A stretch of DNA of 64,000 nucleotides from Monocercomonoides exilis (taxonomy: Eukaryota > Preaxostyla > Oxymonadida > Polymastigidae). The notes under the pieces are model-generated. The model was not told the DNA's origin. It made no database searches and was given only the letters and a program-made list of their open reading frames with translations. A program made the position numbers and the translations under genes. Shown piece after piece: positions 12,101 through 26,200 of this stretch (positions are counted from its first letter, which is position 1; each line of letters opens with the position of its first letter). Location: contig LSRY02000017.1 of NCBI GenBank assembly GCA_001643675.2, positions 1,364,001 through 1,428,000 on the forward strand. The letters run 5' to 3'.

Positions 12101-14406
12101 GTGCAGCAAACTCCAACTCAGGTGAGGCACACACAGGCTGAAGATGCGCATCGAACTCTCTCAGCCTGCGGTCAGAGCACGCAAAGAAGAACTTGTCGAA
12201 GTCAATCGCTGCGGCTATGGCAACAGCCACACATCCACCCACGCCCATCACAGAAGAGGTGCCAAGCAGATCGATTTTCTCAGCCACGTTCGACCCACCG
12301 CGGATGGCCGATGCCTTCGCTCCTCCAGCCTCAGAACCTGCTCCACTTTTGTCGCTTTGCCCAGCTGCTCCTCCACTTGACGACGAAGAGGAAGAAGAAG
12401 AAGATGACGCTGAAGCAGTGATGGGCTTAGCACTTCCGACAGCAGCTGCTTTGAGTGATGTGAAGGTTGTCATATCCCACAGGATGGCCAGCCCATCCGC
12501 AGCTGTTGTGATGAGCCGTGTGTCGTCTCTGCTCCATCTCATCTGCTTCACACGCGAAGAGTGGCCGTTGATGACACCGCCTGCGAGAATGCCCTTGTTG
12601 CTCCCTGAGAAGAAGTCGTAGACTTGGATCACCTGCGACACACTCGCCACAAACTGGTGCCCTCCATGCGAAAACACTGCTTCTCGGCAGCCTCGTAAGG
12701 AGGAGTATTCTCTGCCCTGCTGCATCACAAGCCCGTCGAGCAGAATGTTGAAGAGGCACAGCTTCTGCTGCTGTCCAACCACTGCAAAGTGCCCTGAAGG
12801 GTGGATGTCCACACACGTGATCTCATCACTGGCATTCGGAAAGCTTGTCGCAAATTCAATCTTCAGCTGCCTGTCAGTCGAGACAACTGGAAATGAAATC
12901 GCTCGAATGGACCGATCAACTGACGCTGTGATTGCTAATGCGCGGTGGTTTGATCTTGCAGCACCAATAATCGCTCCGCGATGCCACTGAGGAATAAGAT
13001 CAGTAACAAGCACAGACACCCCACCGCCCACAGTTCCGAGTGAAGTGGTGCTTTCTGAGCCGATTCCGCCTCCGTACGTACCTCCTGAAGAGACATAGGC
13101 GGGTGAAGTGATGCTGCTGGGTGCTTTGAGTCCTCCTGTAGAAGAGCTTGATGAAGCGGAAGACGATGAAAAAGGAGAAGATGAATCAGAAGACATGTCC
13201 AGCATCCCCTTCCGAAGAATATCGCCAATCTGTCCAGACGAAGGCGTTGACGGGGCTCCGCTGGGCGATGAAGCAGAAGAGCCTGATATTCCAGCCATGT
13301 CTGCCATCAGAACCTGCCCTTTCGACGTTCCGATGCACACCACACTCGAATTTGGCTGGAAGAGAGCAGCAGTCACAATCTCGCAATTGTCGATTGTAAT
13401 TGACCTCATCTGGACATACTCCACCCCACTCATCCCAGGAGACGGAGAAGATGCAGGCGGAAGCATCATCATTCCGCTGCTGCTTCCCATTCCCATATTA
13501 CGTGAAGATGAAATGTTCTCAAATGCACACAACGTTCCTCCATCAACGACAACACAAAATCCTTTCATCGTCGGAACAACAAGTCGAGGCGTTGCTCCTC
13601 CTTCAACTCGTCCGCAAACACCCTTTAATTCATTTGAATCAATAAGATAAATGTTCCCATCCTCACACGCAACAATCATTCTTGAAGTGTCCAACCATCC
13701 CATGTGAGTATAATTCTTAAGATTCTTATTTCCAAATGCACCAGGAATTGACTTAATGTTTTGGTCTTGAATTTTAAATACTCGGAAGAATCCTTGCCCA
13801 CAGACGTACACAGCTGTTGTGTCAAGAATGTGAAAGCATGCATGCAAAAGTAAGCCTGAATTTTGAATTTTCAAAGCTGCGACTTGCTTATAATTCAACC
13901 TTGACGCATCAATTTGCCAAATATATAGTATATAATCAGTCGTTGTAAGCTTCGCCAACGCACATAAAAATCTGGCATCTCTTGAAAATGAGATTGAAAC
14001 AATTGATTGACAATCAACAGGAATCGGAGTTTTCAAGCGTCTAGTTGGATTTGTCCAATCTGGAACAACACTAATAAGCCATTTAATGCTTGCTGTTCAA
14101 AGAAAATATTCAAATAAAACGTAACGAAATAAATAAATAAATTTTCACACTTTCCATTTCAGCAAATGCAAATCCACGTATTCTTGAGCCAGAAGGTGAT
14201 GCAAACACTGACTTAATTTGCTTGCCTTCTTTTGTTCCGTGAATAAATTGCTGTGTCGTATCATGCGAAGAAGAATCAGCGGTTGTTGGTACGGTGTACA
14301 AACAAATGAATTTTCCGCAGACATAAAGTATATGCCTTTCATCTATTACAGCAACCGAATTTAATCCAATAGTTGCTCCAAAACTGTTAATGAGTTGAAA
14401 AGACAT
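9180..14406 (-). CDS. CFAP57: CFAP57/WDR65, flagellar inner-dynein-arm associated WD40-coiled-coil protein
   Basis: Three exons on the minus strand: 14406-14151, 14092-10833 and 10751-9180. The introns are 58 and 81 nt, phases close, and the product is 1,695 aa. CFAP57 is an axonemal protein needed for inner-arm dynein docking and flagellar beating. The N-terminal ~780 residues form WD40 propellers, including the family signatures 'HPSGHFAVVG' and 'SRVKQMRWSRDDTRL'. A coiled coil follows (about 860-1,270) with the near-diagnostic 'KNQELDKFKFVLDWKIQEL' and 'IAPREHEI', and then 'LHNCLPHLDDSRQLKEDF' as in the vertebrate 'LHNCVAYIQEPRLLKEK'. Human CFAP57 (about 1,250 aa) ends there. This protein continues with an Arg-Gly-rich segment (about 1,290-1,350), another coiled coil and a Ser/Pro-rich tail. 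Poly-Ser loops are inserted in the propeller. It is divergent from the XPG gene. Confidence 0.92.
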
Positions 14407-14938
14407 TGCTTCTGTATATTGAAGAACGCCTTTTTCAAAATAACCGTTAAGATCATAAAACATAATCAGAAAAAATATCAAATTGAGAAAATTATCAGAT
14501 AGTTTTTTATTTACAATTTCAAGTGAAAGTTAGTTTACGCATCTTTATTTTGAATGAAAAAATAAATATGACATTGGTGTTTTTTTTTGTGAGTGTCAAA
14601 ATTTTCAAAAATTGAATAGACGCTATTTTTTGAGTCAGTAATATTGAAATCAAAAAAATAATTGCACTGCAACTTATTGATTATATTTATATTCATAACC
14701 AACAAACGTTTTATCAGACTTCCAATAAGAGATGAATTCTTTGAATGATAACAAAAAACATGTTATGCCACATGCAATGCGATATTTTGTCAATACACGT
14801 TCAAAAATGAATTATAATAATTCATGCTTTTGGAAAAAAAATTAATGCTCATAATTTTCTTGATTTTTAGAATTATTTCTCTTTTGACATACATCAAGAA
14901 ACAAATAATGTTATGGGCAGTTTATTGAAAAATTCTCG
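14407..14938. promoter_or_regulatory. Divergent intergenic region between the CFAP57 and XPG genes
   Basis: This 530-bp AT-rich spacer separates two genes transcribed away from each other, so it should hold both promoters. I see no canonical TATA or initiator element that stands out from the background, and no reading frame of note. The promoter role is inferred from gene order only. Confidence 0.4.
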
Positions 14939-17900
14939 ATGGGTGTTAAGCATTTGTGGGATTTGCTTCGTCTTGCTCGTAAGCCGATCAATCTTCCTGC
15001 ACTTGCAAACAAACACCTCGCTGTAGATACGTCAATATGGCTTTCTGCCTTTATGCATGCACTTCAAGATAAATCTGGGTCAATATCGCCTCATGCACAT
15101 CTTATAGGTTTCATATTTCATTTTTTTGAATAAACATTTCATATTTAAGAAAGGGTTATATCATAGGATTCATCGCCTTTTATCATTAAACATTAAGCCA
15201 CTTTTTGTTTTTGATGGTCCCACTGTGCCTTTGAAACGAAGAATACTAGTTTGTAGCAGATTTCACAGTTTCATTAATCTATTTCAATAACTAGATGGAA
15301 CGAAGGGCACGTAGGAAATCTGCAAAGCAGCATCACGATGAATTGAAGTATCAATTGTTAAAAGAAAAGCTCAGAAGCATAATTTTACAGGAGCAATCTG
15401 GAAAACAGCCACTGATTTCCGCGAAAGATTCAGAAGAAGTTTCACTGAATTCATTCATTCATCAGCTCGATGATTCAATTGATGACGATGCTTTGAAAAA
15501 CAAAAGTGAGGAGGATATGTGTGAAATTGAAGAAAATTCAGATTTTGCTGAAAAAGAAGAAGCTTCATCAGAAAGTCAAGACTCTGAAGAAATTGCTGAA
15601 GATGATTTTATTGACAAACTGCTTCACTTTCAAAAGAAAATTGAAAACGAAAGAGAGGAAGAGCAAAGAAGGATGAAAGACAAATTCAGAGCGATTGATG
15701 AAGTTAAACGAAAAAAAGCGACAAAAAGAAAGTTTACAGAACTATTGGGAATTTCAAGCGATGATGAAAACGATGTATTTGGAGAAGATCCTCTGAACAT
15801 TTTGTCAGACTCAACAGATAACGAAGATGCAAATGATGAATCCAATCAAGGCAAAGAGCCAGAAATTGCAAGTATGCTCGATGAAATTTTCTTGAAGGCT
15901 TTGACTGCTCCACAGCCTGCTTTTCAAAGCGGATTTGAGGTCAATCCTGCTCCATATCATCCACCTTTGGGTACGAAAACATCTCTTTTCGAAATGAGCA
16001 AAGCAAATTCCACAGTGACATCTAAGCCAACCCGAGTCATTTCATCTCTTTCAGAGGAACTATCAACAACTATTCCAAGAAATGTCCAGTCAGACAACCG
16101 AATTCAAGCAAATAGAAAAGATAACCGCTTGCATTCATCAAACTATTTTCCATGGGAATCAGGTTTTACTAAAGAAAAACAGCAGAGTAAACCAGAGCAA
16201 CGCACTCAACAGGCGCAACAAGAAGCTCCAGAACAACAACAAAAAGAGCATTTATCTCTGTTTGACGAAAACGACGCAGATGTGATTGTTGACTCTGATG
16301 CTTCTTTTTTTTCAAATCTTTCAAATAAAAAGCAAAATGACATTACTTCCAGTTCTTTGCAAGCACAACCTTATAACTATTTTGCAAATGCAACTCAACA
16401 TTCACTTCCAGTTAGCTTGAACAGTTCAACCTCTTTAAACTCTTTTTCACATTCCGATTTCACTTTTCCTATTGTGCACAACGAAAGCATTCTTTTTCAC
16501 AACGATGACTCAGTTTTGCATTCATTTATCAATCAATCACAAAGTTTAACTTCTGCTTCAAACTTACAGTTACCAAGCAAAAATATTAAGGAAAATGCGA
16601 TTAATTTAATCGAAGAAAGCAAACAACAAAGCGAAAAACATACAGCTTTTGGAGCAAATGAAGTGCTTTCGTCAAAGCCAGATGTACAAATATTATCAAT
16701 TGATGATAAATGTTTTAAAGAGAAATTGAACATGAAGAATCAATCTGATTCAATAAATTCCCCAATTCCAGTTCCTCTAACTGAATCAAAGGGAAATCAC
16801 GATGCTGATGCATCATTAAAATCTCAATTTCCAATGCAAGAGATTGAATCAAAATCTTCAATAGAAACGAAGACAATAACAATAGAAAAGAAAATTGCTT
16901 CAGAAGAAAAGGAGGCTGTTGTTTCTGTGCAAAGTGACGCGGACGGGCTGCATAGTGTCAGCGAAACAATTAATTCATTGATAAAAGATGAACTGAAAAC
17001 TGATGAAAAAGAGGAAAAACAGCACACGAAAGAACTTGATGATGACTTAACAATTGATCTCGCTTCAACATCACATTCACCAGCGGAAAATGTTTCCTTT
17101 AAAAGCAATACTTGCGATATTTCTGATATTTCAGTTGAAAAACAGGATTCAACACAATCTAAAAGCCCAATAATTACCAATGAAATAATGAAAAAAGATG
17201 TTTGCATTACTGCATCATCTGAACCAGTGATATTGTCAACAAAAGCTGAATCAATAAAAGTTCAAGATGCTACAGAAACAATACCTGAAACTTCATCAAA
17301 TGCTCAAACTGAAGATATTTCAAATTCGCCAATTAGTTGTTCTTCTTCACCACACCTTCTTGATTCACCACTTGTTTTACTGGATGAACACTCACCACCT
17401 TCTTCACATTCTCCAAGTGAACAGCAAAATGAACCGATAGTCATCACATCCAATCCTCAATCACCACTTTCTCCTTCTCCGCCATCTTCTGCTCCAATGT
17501 CACCAGCCACAAAGCGATTCCTGTCTGAAGATGTCTCTGCCTCAATAAATGACTATCTGGAGACCGAAAGCAAGAGAATCAGCAAAGTGGAGCAAACGCT
17601 TCAGGAAAAGATTGGGCATGCATCAAGAGATGCTGCTATGCTGCCTGAGAATGCAATGTGTGTATTGTTGAATGAAAGAATTGAAATAGAGATAATTTTG
17701 TGAGTTTTGAAAGATTCATAATGAAAATTTGACTCATATATTATTGATAGATTTATTTATTTGATGAAAATATTGATTATTTCTTCTTTTTCAATCAAAA
17801 ATTTCTTTTGCAAAAAAATATGTTTCTTTGACTTTATTTTTCTGTTATTAACAATAACCAGAGCTGAGTGCCAGCATCTTCTCAGCTTGTTTGGCATTCC

Positions 17901-20025
17901 ATTTGTCACATCTGCCGGAGAGGCTGAGGCGTGTTGTGTCCAACTGGAGAGAGAAGGAGTAGTCGATGGCATTGTGAGTGAAGATAGCGATTGCTTCCCA
18001 TTCGGAGCTCATCTTGTGATCAGAGGCCTTTTGACAGGTGGTGAAGAGGTTTGTGTTTTTGATTCTGATTTGAAATGTTTTGCTGGCATGTCAATGTGAG
18101 CAAAAAATTTTGATTTGTAAGAAATTCTTGAATTATTTCTTTGATTGTTTTTTTGTTCTAATTTTTTTGTTCTTTTTCATCGAAATCTGATTCTCATTTT
18201 TTGCACAATTAACTTTTTTTCTTATAATTGCTGACTTTTGTGTGTCCAACATAGGATGGAATATATGCTTATTCATCGCGTGATATTGAAGACTTGCTTG
18301 GATTGAACCAACACGACATCATTGATCTCTCTCAACTGATGGGATGTGATTATTCTGAGGGCATCAAAGGAATAGGAAAAATGAAAGGTTTGATTCATGG
18401 AAAAGATATTTGTATACGAGAAATATAATTCTTTACTCTATTTTTTGTTATTATTGTTAAATTGTCATTATCTTTCTTGAATGTCAACAGCGTTGGAAGT
18501 TATCACAGGAATCAAACGTTATCAAGAAGCAAGCAGGAACAGCGGAGAAGATCCTTCAAAAGATCTTCCACCTCCTTTAACAATATTTACAGAATGGATA
18601 AAATGTTTGATCAAAAATTTGTGATTCCTCATTCATTATGTTATTTCTACAAATTTTATATTTCCTCATATTTTTATCCATTTCTCTCTTTTTGAATTGG
18701 TTTCTTTATTGGAATATTCGTTCTCTTTTAATCATTCTCGTTCTCATTCTCATTCTCATTCTCATTCAGCAAACCCAAATGAGCTTCATCCACTTGACGA
18801 TTTTATGCCACAATCCATTCACACACTGCGTAAATCGCTTTCACATTCCATTTCTCCTTTTTTCCCTTCGTTTGATGTCGAGGCAGCCTTTTTAAGGCCG
18901 CTTGCTCTGACAGATGCTGTCCAGGACGAAATAAAGCGGATGAAAGAGAAGAAAGAGAGAAAGATGAGACTTAGAGGATTGTCGGCTGATCGATCAAATG
19001 AAGAAACAAACAATCTATTTGGAGATGGCAATGATGAAGATGCACCAGAGAGTGGAATGCTGTCATTTTCAAGGATTCTGTCAAACGGGATGGAAGATGT
19101 GGAGAAGATTGGGCTGTATGCAGAGGTTAGCATGGGCATTGGCAGCTCTCGTGTTATTTCTGAGCTGATGCCAATTATAAAGAGAAGAGAAGATGCCAAA
19201 AAGAATAAGATGTACAATCAGACAACGTTGGATTTGTTTCTTGCTCCGCCTGTTTTCTTTGAAGCAGATGAAAAACCGAAAAAAGGCAGAAGAAGCAGTA
19301 AATCATCAAAGCAACAGGATAAAAGTTCAAAAGAAACGAACTCTCCAGCAAAAAAGAAAAAGAAAAGAAAAACATCAGAAAGATCAAAGAAGATTGTTCT
19401 AGATGATTCTGATGATTCTGAGAAAGATGAAGAAGTTGTTAATGTTGACGTTGAAAAGGAAATATCAAATGAATATGCAAAGGATAATGAAACTGGCATT
19501 GACAACAGTCCAAAAGAAGGAAAACGTCCTTCGAGGAATTCAAGGCCAAGGAGAGCAACAAGAGGGAGAATAAAAGGAAGGAAAAGAATGATAGAAGAAA
19601 GCGACTTTTTTGAAAGCTCATCAGAAATTGATGAAGCACTTGATAAAGATTATGTGGAGGAAGCAAACAATGAGAAGAAGTTGGACGATTCAGATGCCTT
19701 CGAAGAAAATGGGAATGAAGAAGATGATGAAGAGTCTGATGAAAGCATTGAATGGTCACCTAAATTGCAAAGGAGGAAAAAGAAACCTTCGAAAAGGAAG
19801 CGGAAAAGCAGTCATTCACCTGTTCAGGATGAGAAGCCTGTTGATAAAAGCAAAGAAGAAGAAGGAGATCAATTGAAAGAAGTCAAAGCGAATGATACAG
19901 CTGAAATAGATTGGGATGCCGAATTCGAAGAAGCCAAGTCTTTGGAAAAAGAAAAAGTTCCATTGAAAGAAAGAGAGAAGCAGCGTCTTCAGATTTTGTT
20001 CACCAAATTGAGAGAAGTTACTTGA
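14939..20025 (+). CDS. ERCC5: XPG/Rad2-type structure-specific endonuclease (ERCC5 family)
   Basis: Proposed exons are 14939-15107, 15167-15248, 15295-17657, 17862-18048, 18255-18387, 18491-18604 and 18770-20025, about 1,434 codons. XPG makes the 3' incision in nucleotide excision repair. The N-domain shows 'MGVKHLWDLLR', 'LAVDTSIWL' (metal-binding Asp) and 'FVFDGPTVPLKRR'. A roughly 780-residue acidic, Ser-rich spacer follows, as in XPG but not FEN1. The I-domain has 'GEAEACC' (catalytic Glu pair), 'SEDSDCFPFGA' and the H2TH 'LMGCDYSEGIKGIG'. 'QTTLDLFL' (near residue 1,165) resembles a PCNA-binding PIP box before a Lys-rich, nuclear-localisation-like tail. Introns 2-6 close in phase. The first does not: exon 1 leaves one base and exon 2 starts with one base, so the joined frame is off by one. 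Intron 3 has an alternative donor two bases downstream at 17660. The gene is convergent with INTS3. Confidence 0.88.
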
Positions 20026-20269
20026 AGAAATATTGTGTCTATTAATTTTTTTCTTTTTCTTTTAAAAACAACAAGAAAATTTACGCTTCTGTTTTTAATA
20101 AATGCTTATCTTTGAAATGACCAAGAAATTAAATTGTTAAATCCAAAAATACCAAAAAAATAAGATTCTAAAAAGAAAAAGCCAACAAAAATAACAAATT
20201 AAACAAAAATACACACATAAAAATAGAAAAATGTATCATTTAAAATAAAAAGCAGCTAACTTTATCTGT

Positions 20270-23200
20270 TCAAGGCGAGCTTCCGTCTCTTGGGCGGTAA
20301 GGCTGTGACATTTGGCTGACAGATTCAGAAGCTCTCGTAGAAGGTTTCCATTTGGTCGAAGAAATAGAAAAGCTCTGTGAAGAAGGCGAGTGTGAAGATG
20401 CTGGGCGAGATTGGACTTTCTTTATGTAATCGTCTACAGCTGGGTCTCCAGAGAGTGCTGATGGTTGCAGCGAGCTCAGAATAGACTGGGCGTTCATGCT
20501 TCGCTCAGAATATCGTGAAGACACACTTTGTGTGGGAGAAGCAGAACGAAGAGATATTCCACTACGTTGGAGGAGAATTGGATTCACAAATGTGATTGTG
20601 TCTTTCAGCGAGCGTAACTCTTTCGAGGCAGAAGCCAACTTTTTGTAGCGGTCTAAATTCGAAGGCGCAGGTGGCAAGCTCTGAGGAGTGCCATTTGCAA
20701 GCGTGATTTTTGGTTTGCCTGGCCGATTAATCACACCTGAAGAAGAAGAAGAAGAGGAGGAAGAAGAAGAAGTTGAAGGAGGAGGAGGGTTAGGAGGAGG
20801 AGGGGGAAGATGCGTAGTTTGCTGTTTCAGAGTAGGAGATGCAACTGGAGATGATGAAGGACGTGAATGAGAACGAGGAGAAGAATCGTCGCTGTCTGGA
20901 ATGAGAATGATGCTCGAAAGAATGCTGCCCTTTGGAGCATTAAAGGAGCTTTTTGAAGAGGCTGTTGATTTTTCAGAGGACGATAGAGAAGATGGGGTTT
21001 TGCGTTCAGGGGTAGAATTAACAGACTTATGGCTGGTAGATGACTGGCTTTGTGTGTTAGTCTTAGTTTTGTCGCGCTCTTCAGAAGACGGAGAAGTCAT
21101 TCTGGTTAAAGGCAATGAAGGAGAAGTCGAAGAGCGAGGCGAATGGACTGGCGAATGAGCAGGTGAGGGCAGAGAAGCAGATGTTGAATGAGAATTTTTT
21201 TCTGAAGAATTTGTTGAGGAACTTGCAGAAGCTGAGGAAGAAGAAGAAGAATTTGATGATGAAGATGCAGACCCCGAAGGGGACTGAGAAATATGAGGAG
21301 AAGCAGAACGTTTGCTTTGTGCTTTGCTGCTTGTTTCTGGTATAAGAATTGAAAGATCATCAAAAATAATCACATCGTCTTCGCTTTTCTTTCTTTGAGG
21401 ATATCTTTTTTCTGTCGGTGGCTTGCTTTCTTCTGAATGATGTTTGACTGGTGTTTTCGGCTGCTTTTCATTCTCTTTCGTTTCACTTCTACTGCTTCGT
21501 TGGGTCTCTTTTTCTTTTGTGCTTGTTTCAGGTTCAATCACAACCACTTTTTGTTCTGTTGTTTTTTCTTCAAGCAAAGAAGAATTCTTTGCGGAGTTAG
21601 CTGTTTTTAAACGAGGCAGTGAAAAAGTTGTGGTTTTTGTTTTTGTTTCAAGATCGATCACTTTTGGTTGTTGCGCTTTCGCTTCTTTTTTCGTTTCTTC
21701 TGCATTTTTATCTTCTCCTTTTTCATTTTCCACCACTTGAAAGTCCAGCTCGATTTCTGGTTCTTTGCTTTTGTCGTTTTTCTCTTCGTCAATTTTCACA
21801 AGTTCGATCAGATCCTTTTTCGCAGCTGTTTTCTTCGATGAAGATTTCCTCGGCTTTTTCAGTCGCAGAATCTCAACGTCTGCATCATCATCGTCTTTGA
21901 CAGGCTTCAGTCTTTTAAAGCGGTTCGTGTGTGATTTGTGCAAACGATCAGCGAGTGAGGGAGAAGTCGATGGAGAAGGAGACGGAGAAGGCGAAGTGTG
22001 AGTCTGTGAACGAGGTGAAGTAGGGTTTGCTTGCTGCTCTTGTTCTGATTGCATCTGAGACTGTGGTTGAGATTGGACTTGAGATTGTGATTGTGATTGT
22101 GACTGAGGCTGAGGCTGAGTCTGTGATTCTGTTGGCTTCTGGTGTTGTTGTGATGGCTGATTCTGAGTTGATTCAGATTGAACCTGAGCTGTTTCTTTGC
22201 TCTCAGAAATGTCACTTAAAATGTCAGGTATTGGCAAATGTGATTCGGGTTGTGTTTGAACGTCAGATGAATCAGAGGGCAGGGCAAGTGAAGATTTAAC
22301 TGTGGTAGTATCTGAAGTGGAAGAAGATGGCAACGAAGAAGATGATGAGGTTGATGTTGAAGATTCAGGAGTAGGCGAAGGAGAAGATGACGATGAACTT
22401 GATGATGATGATGAAGTTGGTTGTGCTGTTAATGAAACTGCTGATAAAGAAGAAAACGAAGGATGACGAGAAATAGAAGATTGTCTTCTCAGTAGAGAAG
22501 AAGACTGATGACGATAAGCAGAGTTTGTTGGAGAATACAAAGACAGCTTTGTTCGAGCAGACAGGGGAGATGTTAAGCGGAATGCCTTTTGGATAGGTGA
22601 CTTTGTGATTGGCGAGCGCGTTAGAGAAAGTTTCCTTTCGAGTTGAGGCGATTGCTCGTGCAATTTTGGAGGAACTGAAATCTTCTGCTGAGGAGCAAGC
22701 GCAGAAACAAGGAGAGGGATGAGAAGAGGGCTATGCGACGCCAGCAGCACTGTGATGGTTGCAAAGGGGGATAAGGCGCTTGTTTCCATAAAGTCCTCGC
22801 TCTGATCCTGTGTTAACAGATCACATAGAGATATTTCTTTTGCTGCTGCATCCTTTTGAGAAGGGCGGGGTGCTTGGTATTTCGTCTGCTTTTCTTTGAG
22901 CTGAATGAGCATCTGGTCAACTTCGTAGAAGTGGCTGAATGAAAGGGCATCGAGAATTAAGCGAAGAGTGTTCTGCTGGAAAACTGGCAGCATCTCCAAT
23001 GAATCACGAATGGTATTTGACTGTTGCTTGATTGGATTCTGATTGGAAGAAGGTTGAGACTCGGTTTGGACTTTATTTGCGGATGAAGCAGAGTTTGTCA
23101 TCTTTCCTTTGTCATCTCCAGCAGTCTGAACATTTGAGGAAGAGGGGCGTAACATCAGCACTTTTGAGACTGCTTTCAGTGATTGGTTCACATCTTCATA

Positions 23201-26200
23201 GAACACAGGGAAGAATGCTGAGCAAAGCTGGAGGAATGCTTCTGCCAGCTGCGACATTGCACTCACTCCGAAAGAGGAGAAAAGAGTGTTTCGATCAGCG
23301 TTTTTGAATGAGAAAGCAAGCGAAAGATTGACAATGAACTGGAAAGCAGCCCGTTGGAAATGAGATTTGTATGTTTCCTGAGAATCTGGCTCGTTTTCTT
23401 TTGCTTCGATTTCTCTCACTTCCTTTTTGCACTCCAGACATTCATACAGCTGCTTCTGTGCTGCAGGATTGCTGACAGCAGAACGGAGTGAATAAATAGA
23501 AGTTATGAGGGAGACAACAAAGAGGTGTGGGGTGTTATTGAACATGCCAAAAAGGGATATGATTTGCTGTGTTATTGCTTGGACTGGCAACTGACGCGAA
23601 GGAAAAGAGGGTAAAAGTTCAGTAAACGCAGAGAAGGAGAGGAAAGGCATAGAAAATGAAGAAAGAAGCAATAAAACAGGAGACGAATGCTGCGACAAGC
23701 CATCTGCCCAAACATTCCTCAGATGGGGCACATAAGCGAGCTGTTGTGTGAGAGAGGAGAGAAAAGAGGCAAAGAGATGATAAGAGGACAAAGCAGTGAC
23801 ATCCAACTCAAAATGCTGCTGGGACTGCAAGCAGATGACAAATGCTGCACAGAAAAAGACTAAATGAACAAGAACCTTCTGAAATGTGGAGTCGTTGAGC
23901 CCCATTTTTCTGATGAAAAACTGAAATTCTTTGAGAGAGGAAGACCAGAAGAGCGACTGAACTGAGTGCGGAAGCTGGAAAATGATTTGAACAATTCTGA
24001 ATGTTGCTTCAGGACTCCCCAAAAGATAGAACAATAGAGCTGGCTCAACTCTTCTCTCTTTCTGCTCATTCGGCTGATGGCTTGCTGGGCGGTGCTGATG
24101 AGAATCCTGATGCTGATGCTTCATATGCTTTACCAGCACAGAAGACTCAAAGGAAGGCGTGTACATTTCATCGTCGTCGTGTTCTCTGCTGTTGTACCTG
24201 CTCATTTTGAGAGCTGTTTGTGAAAGGAATTTCTCCATCCAGTTTGACAGGAGCTGTTCTCCTTGTCTGCCGCTGAATGAGACAGAGGACCACAGTTGTG
24301 CAAACCCATCGACAAGGAAGTTGGATGCTGCATCCATATCTTGTGCATCAAAAAGAGAAAGAGAAGAAGAGGAGGGAGAAGAAGAAGAAGAAGAAGCTGA
24401 TAAAGAAAGAGCAGGCAAGTCAGCAGAAAGGAATGTCTGCTCATTGGAAGCCGCCAGCTCATAGAAAGCAGGAGCCATCTGCAGAATCAATGCGAGGTGG
24501 AAGTCCGGTGCATATACAAGCAGCTGCTTTAGAGAATTCAGCAGTGCAGAAGAAACCGCACTGCTGCTCAAGTGTGGCGGTGGGGCAGAGCCGAGGGAGA
24601 TGGTTGTGATGAGGCTGACAGGATCGCCGGAGACAAGCAGCTCGAAGCAGAAGAAAGTTGGAGGCTCCAGTGAAAGCTTGAGGGAAAGAGGGCAGAACGG
24701 AGTGGATTCATTGGAGAAGGCCAAAATGCTGCAGATGCACTGGGAAAATGAAACGGGAGGAGAAAGGGCAGAAGAAGGAAGAGGAAGCGAAGACAAAGCT
24801 AAGGAGGAAGAGGAGGCAGAAGATTGCAGCATATCCAGAGCATTTGACTGCTCATTCGTGCAAAGAAGATCCAAAAGCTGTGAGATGGAGTCATAATGCC
24901 GAAACGATGAAGAAATCGTCTCGAGTGAAAGCTCGCTGTAGTTAACAGCATCTGTTGATGTCTTTGCCTCTGACACTTGTTCGTGGATGATAGCACGTGC
25001 ATTCATCGGGGTGGCAAAAGAAAGAGATGACAGAAAAGAAGAATTGAGCTGCATTTGAAGCATATTCATTGCGTCGCCCCACCAGTTGATGACACAGTCA
25101 GAAAGAGAAGAGAGCAGAGAAAGCATTCGAGTGGTTTTATCCTTCAGAACAGGAAGAGGAAGGGGAAATGGAGTGTATGAAGAGGGAAGAGAAGGAGCGT
25201 ATTGAGAAGAAGATTGGAAGAGAGTTGAATGGAGTGGAAGCACAACGCTCTCCCACTCACTTTGGAGAAGCTCAAGAAACAGGATGCGCTGAAGAAACGT
25301 TGTGGGCTTGTTGATTTTGACTGGATTTTTCGTTTTGTCCTCAAAATTATTCAATTGAAAAGGGGAAGATAAAGTTGAAAGGCACATAGCAGACAGGAAG
25401 GCGATGATGTTGATGTTCTGATCAGAATGAATGGAATGCATCAGCCTGGACAGAAACTCGTTGAATGAAGAGTAAGAAAACGAGGCCATTGGAAGAAAGC
25501 CTTCGGAGACGTAGGAGTTCAGTTCGTCGAGGAAGTTAGCAGTTTTTGAGGAGAGAAGAGTTTGGAGGAAGGAAGAAGAAGATGATGATGACGAAGATGA
25601 AGAAGAAGAAGAAGAAGATGATGATGATGAAAAAGGAGAAAATAATGTAACCACCGAGTTAATAAACAGAATAAGCACGCTGATTGTCCATATTTCGAAT
25701 GAAGCTGGTATCATTTCAGTGCGAAAGACGAGTGACACACACACACCAGAAAGACACCTTACAGTCTCTGCTGTCTGATTCAAAGGATCAGATGGCTTTA
25801 TTGTTGGCAGGGAAGAAAGCTTATCAACAAATGAGGCAATCAATTGGGATAGACGTGATTTGATGGAAGTTGTGGAGGAAGAGGAAGAAGAAGAAGAAGA
25901 TGAAGATGGTAGAATAGTAGAAGAAGCTGATGATGAAGATGATGATGAAGTGGAAGAAGGAGATGAAGTGGATAAAGAAGATGAAGATGAAGAAGGCAGC
26001 AGCCAGCCGAATGAAGTGAACAGATATGAATGAGGATGTGTTGTGTTTGAATGAGATGATGAATCATGAAGTTTCCATTGATCAGAATTGGAAGAAAGAG
26101 AAGAGGAGGATGAGGAAGAAGAAGAAGAAGAAGAAGAAGAAGAAGAAGAAGAGGAAACAGAATCAAGTTTTCGTGAAATGCATTGTTTAACCTTCAGAAT

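Noticed and set aside
9186-13650. Many long + strand open frames opposite CFAP57 (for example 9919-10506, 11101-11502, 13108-13650)
   Set aside because: They are antisense shadows of a GC-richer, low-complexity coding exon; their products are Pro/Leu/Ser-rich without motifs.
18735-18769. Repeated CTCATT hexamers as a possible functional repeat array
   Set aside because: They lie in the pyrimidine tract before a splice acceptor of the XPG gene and are best read as intron sequence.
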